Shown here in pieces: positions 62,197-64,000 of a stretch of 64,000 nucleotides of DNA. This DNA comes from an uncultured Rhodospirillales bacterium. GTDB taxonomy: Bacteria > Pseudomonadota > Alphaproteobacteria > Kiloniellales > Kiloniellaceae. The notes under the pieces were generated by a model. The model worked only from the letters and a program-made list of their open reading frames with translations, did not search any database and was not told where the DNA came from. The stretch is taken from positions 20,004 through 84,003 of the forward strand of contig CAJXUS010000012.1 in assembly GCA_913060675.1 (NCBI GenBank). Direction: 5' to 3'. How positions within the stretch are numbered: position 1 is the stretch's first letter; every line of letters starts with the position of its first letter. Both the position numbers and the translations under genes were made by a program.

Positions 62197-63156
62197 ATGA
62201 ATCTAAAGAACCTTACAATATTTCGCGAAGTGATGCGCACTGGGTCCGTTTCTCAGTCAGCACGTAACTTAAATCGGACCCAACCTGCTTTAAGCGCTGG
62301 ATTAAAGGCGCTGGAAGAAGAGCTCGGTATGGTTCTTTTTGAACGCCGTAACCGTCGCCTTGTCCCTGTTCCTGAAGCGCATTATCTTATGTCTGAAGCA
62401 ACAGATATTCTATCTCGTTTGCATACAGCAGAACAAAACATGCGATCTATGCGGGATTTTGAAAAGGGCGTCTTGCGGATTGTGGCCATGCCCGGACCTT
62501 CAGTATTTTTACTTCCCAAGGTGATAAGTGAGTTTACCGCCAAACACGGCGATATCAGAATAACATTGACCACACGAAGCTCTCCGCAAGTTTGTAAGAT
62601 GATTGCGACACAAAGTTACGATCTTGGTATCGCTGATATGAGTGGCCCTGATCACAAGGATAGCCTCTTACATGGGGAGGCCTTAGAGGGTAACTATCTA
62701 TGTGATGTCTATGAGGGGAGCTGCCTTTGCGCCGTTCATAAAGATGACCCTCTGGCAAATCTAGAGGTTATAACTGCTAAAGACTTAAGCGGTAAGCCAA
62801 TGGGTGTTCTACAGCCTGAACATTCGACCTATAGACGGACGGTTGCTGCTTTTAAAGAAACTGGATCTGATCTGAATATCCGGTTTGATGCTCAGTATTT
62901 TATCCCGCTTTTAAGCTTTATCGAGGCAGGCCAAGCCTGTGCCATCGTCGACCCATTGAGCACTGAAAGTTATCGGATCTACGCCAAAGGTCGAGAGGCA
63001 ATCAAGTTTGTACCTTTTGTGCCCGCTGTCCCGCTAACCTTTGCCTGTTTAACTCCTGCACATCGCCCGATGTCTGCCATTGCAAAAGCTTTTTTAAGCC
63101 ACTGGAATAACGAAGTGCAGCGGATTATTTCTGACACAAACAATAGGCCAGCTTAA
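62197..63156 (+). CDS. LysR-family regulator, OccR/NocR-like
   Basis: 319 residues. MNLKNLTIFREVMRTGSVSQ and SARNLNRTQPALSAGLKALE form the DNA-binding domain. The effector domain has FEKGVLRIVAMPGPSVFLLP and FIEAGQACAIVDPLSTESYR, matching the layout of the 31249 regulator. Divergent from the TAXI/TRAP operon, so it very probably senses the transported or racemised amino acid. Confidence 0.86.
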   Translation: MNLKNLTIFREVMRTGSVSQSARNLNRTQPALSAGLKALEEELGMVLFERRNRRLVPVPEAHYLMSEATDILSRLHTAEQNMRSMRDFEKGVLRIVAMPGPSVFLLPKVISEFTAKHGDIRITLTTRSSPQVCKMIATQSYDLGIADMSGPDHKDSLLHGEALEGNYLCDVYEGSCLCAVHKDDPLANLEVITAKDLSGKPMGVLQPEHSTYRRTVAAFKETGSDLNIRFDAQYFIPLLSFIEAGQACAIVDPLSTESYRIYAKGREAIKFVPFVPAVPLTFACLTPAHRPMSAIAKAFLSHWNNEVQRIISDTNNRPA

Positions 63157-63238
63157 AAAGGAGGGCGCAGTGTTCCTCATTTTAGGATAGGAAGTGAATA
63201 GTGACATGTTCAAACTAAGAGATAGCCTTTTTCTTCTT

Positions 63239-63820
63239 TTACTTAGCTTCCTTGGTGAGCACAAAATAATGCTGCGTTTTAGACCAAGAAGGATCGGCTG
63301 CCATCTTGTATTCCCATTTAACGGGTGAATCTTCTATATCAGAGGATTTTTGTAATTCCTCATTTGTTTCTTTAATGAGATTTTTTAGCACGTTATCTGC
63401 AATCTCTGGGTCATGAATTTGGAAATCAACAATAACCCAACCGTTCCATGTTTCTCTGGCTACAAATAAACTGTTTAATGCTCCGTCTTTAGAGGTTTTA
63501 GATTTAAGTTTGCCTTCAATTTCTTCGGCAAAATCAAATAATTTATGAGATTCTTTTGGGCTGGGCATTCCTTTATTATTTGCATTATTGATTTGCATAA
63601 AGATGCGTAAATGCCATGGAAACGCTTCTTTTCCAGAAAAACCATCCAGTGCCTCATTTATAAGCAAAACAGCTGGCAAGTCTTCGTATGTTGCTTTTGC
63701 CAATGTATATTTGGCTTCAGGTAACTGAATTTGTACCGTTTTCTCTTCTGCATTTGCGCCAACTAACAAAGAAAAAAACAGGCTGCCGGATATGATAATG
63801 GAAAATACTCTATTACTCAT
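63239..63820 (-). CDS. Exported DUF695-like protein
   Basis: 193 residues, AGAGAGATAG before the ATG. Signal peptide about 1-24 ending GANAEE. The body resembles DUF695: AVLLINEALDGFSGKEAFPW, NNKGMPSPKESHKLFDFAEE, LFVARETWNGWVIVDFQIHD and a closing WEYKMAADPSWSKTQHYF. The role of DUF695 is unknown. The Sec signal makes this a periplasmic or surface version of a domain more often found in the cytoplasm. Unlinked to its neighbours. Confidence 0.68.
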   Translation of the reverse strand: MSNRVFSIIISGSLFFSLLVGANAEEKTVQIQLPEAKYTLAKATYEDLPAVLLINEALDGFSGKEAFPWHLRIFMQINNANNKGMPSPKESHKLFDFAEEIEGKLKSKTSKDGALNSLFVARETWNGWVIVDFQIHDPEIADNVLKNLIKETNEELQKSSDIEDSPVKWEYKMAADPSWSKTQHYFVLTKEAK

Positions 63821-63931
63821 CTATCTCTCTAAATTTTATTGCCTTGAAAAATTTACACAATTATTAGTGGTGGAGTGTATTGGTAGTCAATTTTAACAGG
63901 GCAGTAAAATTTTAGGGGCTGACCCAGATAA

Positions 63932-64000
63932 CTATCTTAGATAGCTCTTAACCCATTGCCTTATCTGAATTAATTGTGCTGACGGGTCACTGTTGTTAAA
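63932..64000 (-). CDS. 3' end of a gene entering from the right edge
   Basis: The minus strand is open from the window edge to a TAG at 63932-63934, giving 22 residues: NNSDPSAQLIQIRQWVKSYL plus Arg before the stop. GGGGCTGACCCAGATAACTA (63915-63934) follows at once in the outward direction and looks like an insertion-sequence terminal repeat, so this may be a transposase tail. A palindrome CTATCT-T-AGATAG covers the stop. Too little is visible to decide. Confidence 0.35.
   Translation of the reverse strand, partial: FNNSDPSAQLIQIRQWVKSYLR

Overview
The window looks like a chromosomal accessory/metabolic region of a marine-type alphaproteobacterium, tentatively a Rhodospirillales/Kiloniella-like lineage. 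The grounds are gene content: PleC/DivJ/PdhS-type kinases, TAXI-TRAP and Pot-type ABC uptake, GcvT-fused dimethylglycine/sarcosine dehydrogenase-like flavoproteins, LuxI/LuxR, Ohr/OhrR, and at least eight LysR regulators in 64 kb. Base composition is close to balanced. No rRNA, tRNA, CRISPR array or phage module was found. The taxonomic call is an inference.

Layout. 1-4.7 kb: 3' part of a CHASE/PAS histidine kinase, a 262-bp MITE-like element with TA target duplication, then a small lipid cluster (dgkA, a PAP2-like protein without catalytic residues, an isoprenylcysteine-methyltransferase-like protein). 4.7-10.1 kb: methylated-amine module (LysR, MttB-family methyltransferase, FAD/GcvT demethylase, GbdR-like AraC regulator). 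10.1-13.4 kb: DUF2000 protein, LysR, orphan periplasmic binding protein, TetR. 13.5-18.6 kb: four-carbon acid-sugar catabolism (LysR, DUF1537 kinase, PdxA2, a TIM-barrel/cupin fusion, a CGNR regulator and a 69-residue protein). 18.6-21.5 kb: LysR, GntP-like permease, GNAT. 21.6-29.2 kb: YfbK-like vWA lipoprotein, RND efflux pair, second orphan binding protein. 29.2-31.2 kb: ABM/DUF2798/RidA operon with divergent LysR.

31.2-39.3 kb: an opine-oxidase-like locus: OccR/NocR-type LysR, complete Pot-type ABC transporter, three-subunit FAD/[2Fe-2S]/FAD dehydrogenase and RidA. 39.5-49.9 kb: cytochrome-c-type (CxxCH) sensor kinase, LysR, DUF2306, a GT-C-like membrane protein, a LysR remnant, three scattered paralogous small membrane proteins, ohr/ohrR and luxI/luxR. 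50-55.1 kb: a second GcvT-fused demethylase under a probable XRE-cupin regulator, then an H-NOX/histidine-kinase pair. 55.3-63.2 kb: aqpZ, a transposase remnant, and a racemase / D-amino-acid-dehydrogenase-like / TRAP-TAXI operon divergent from an OccR/NocR-type LysR. The right edge holds a DUF695 protein and the tail of another gene.

Taken together, the region is dominated by uptake and oxidative demethylation or deamination of small nitrogenous osmolytes and amino acids, each module with its own local regulator. Layered on these are sensory systems: acyl-homoserine lactone, NO/O2 via H-NOX, haem-c redox and peroxide. The most unusual items are the cupin-TIM-barrel fusion, the degenerate PAP2 protein, the three-member small membrane protein family, and two orphan kinases that share a near-identical phosphotransfer interface but carry different haem sensors.
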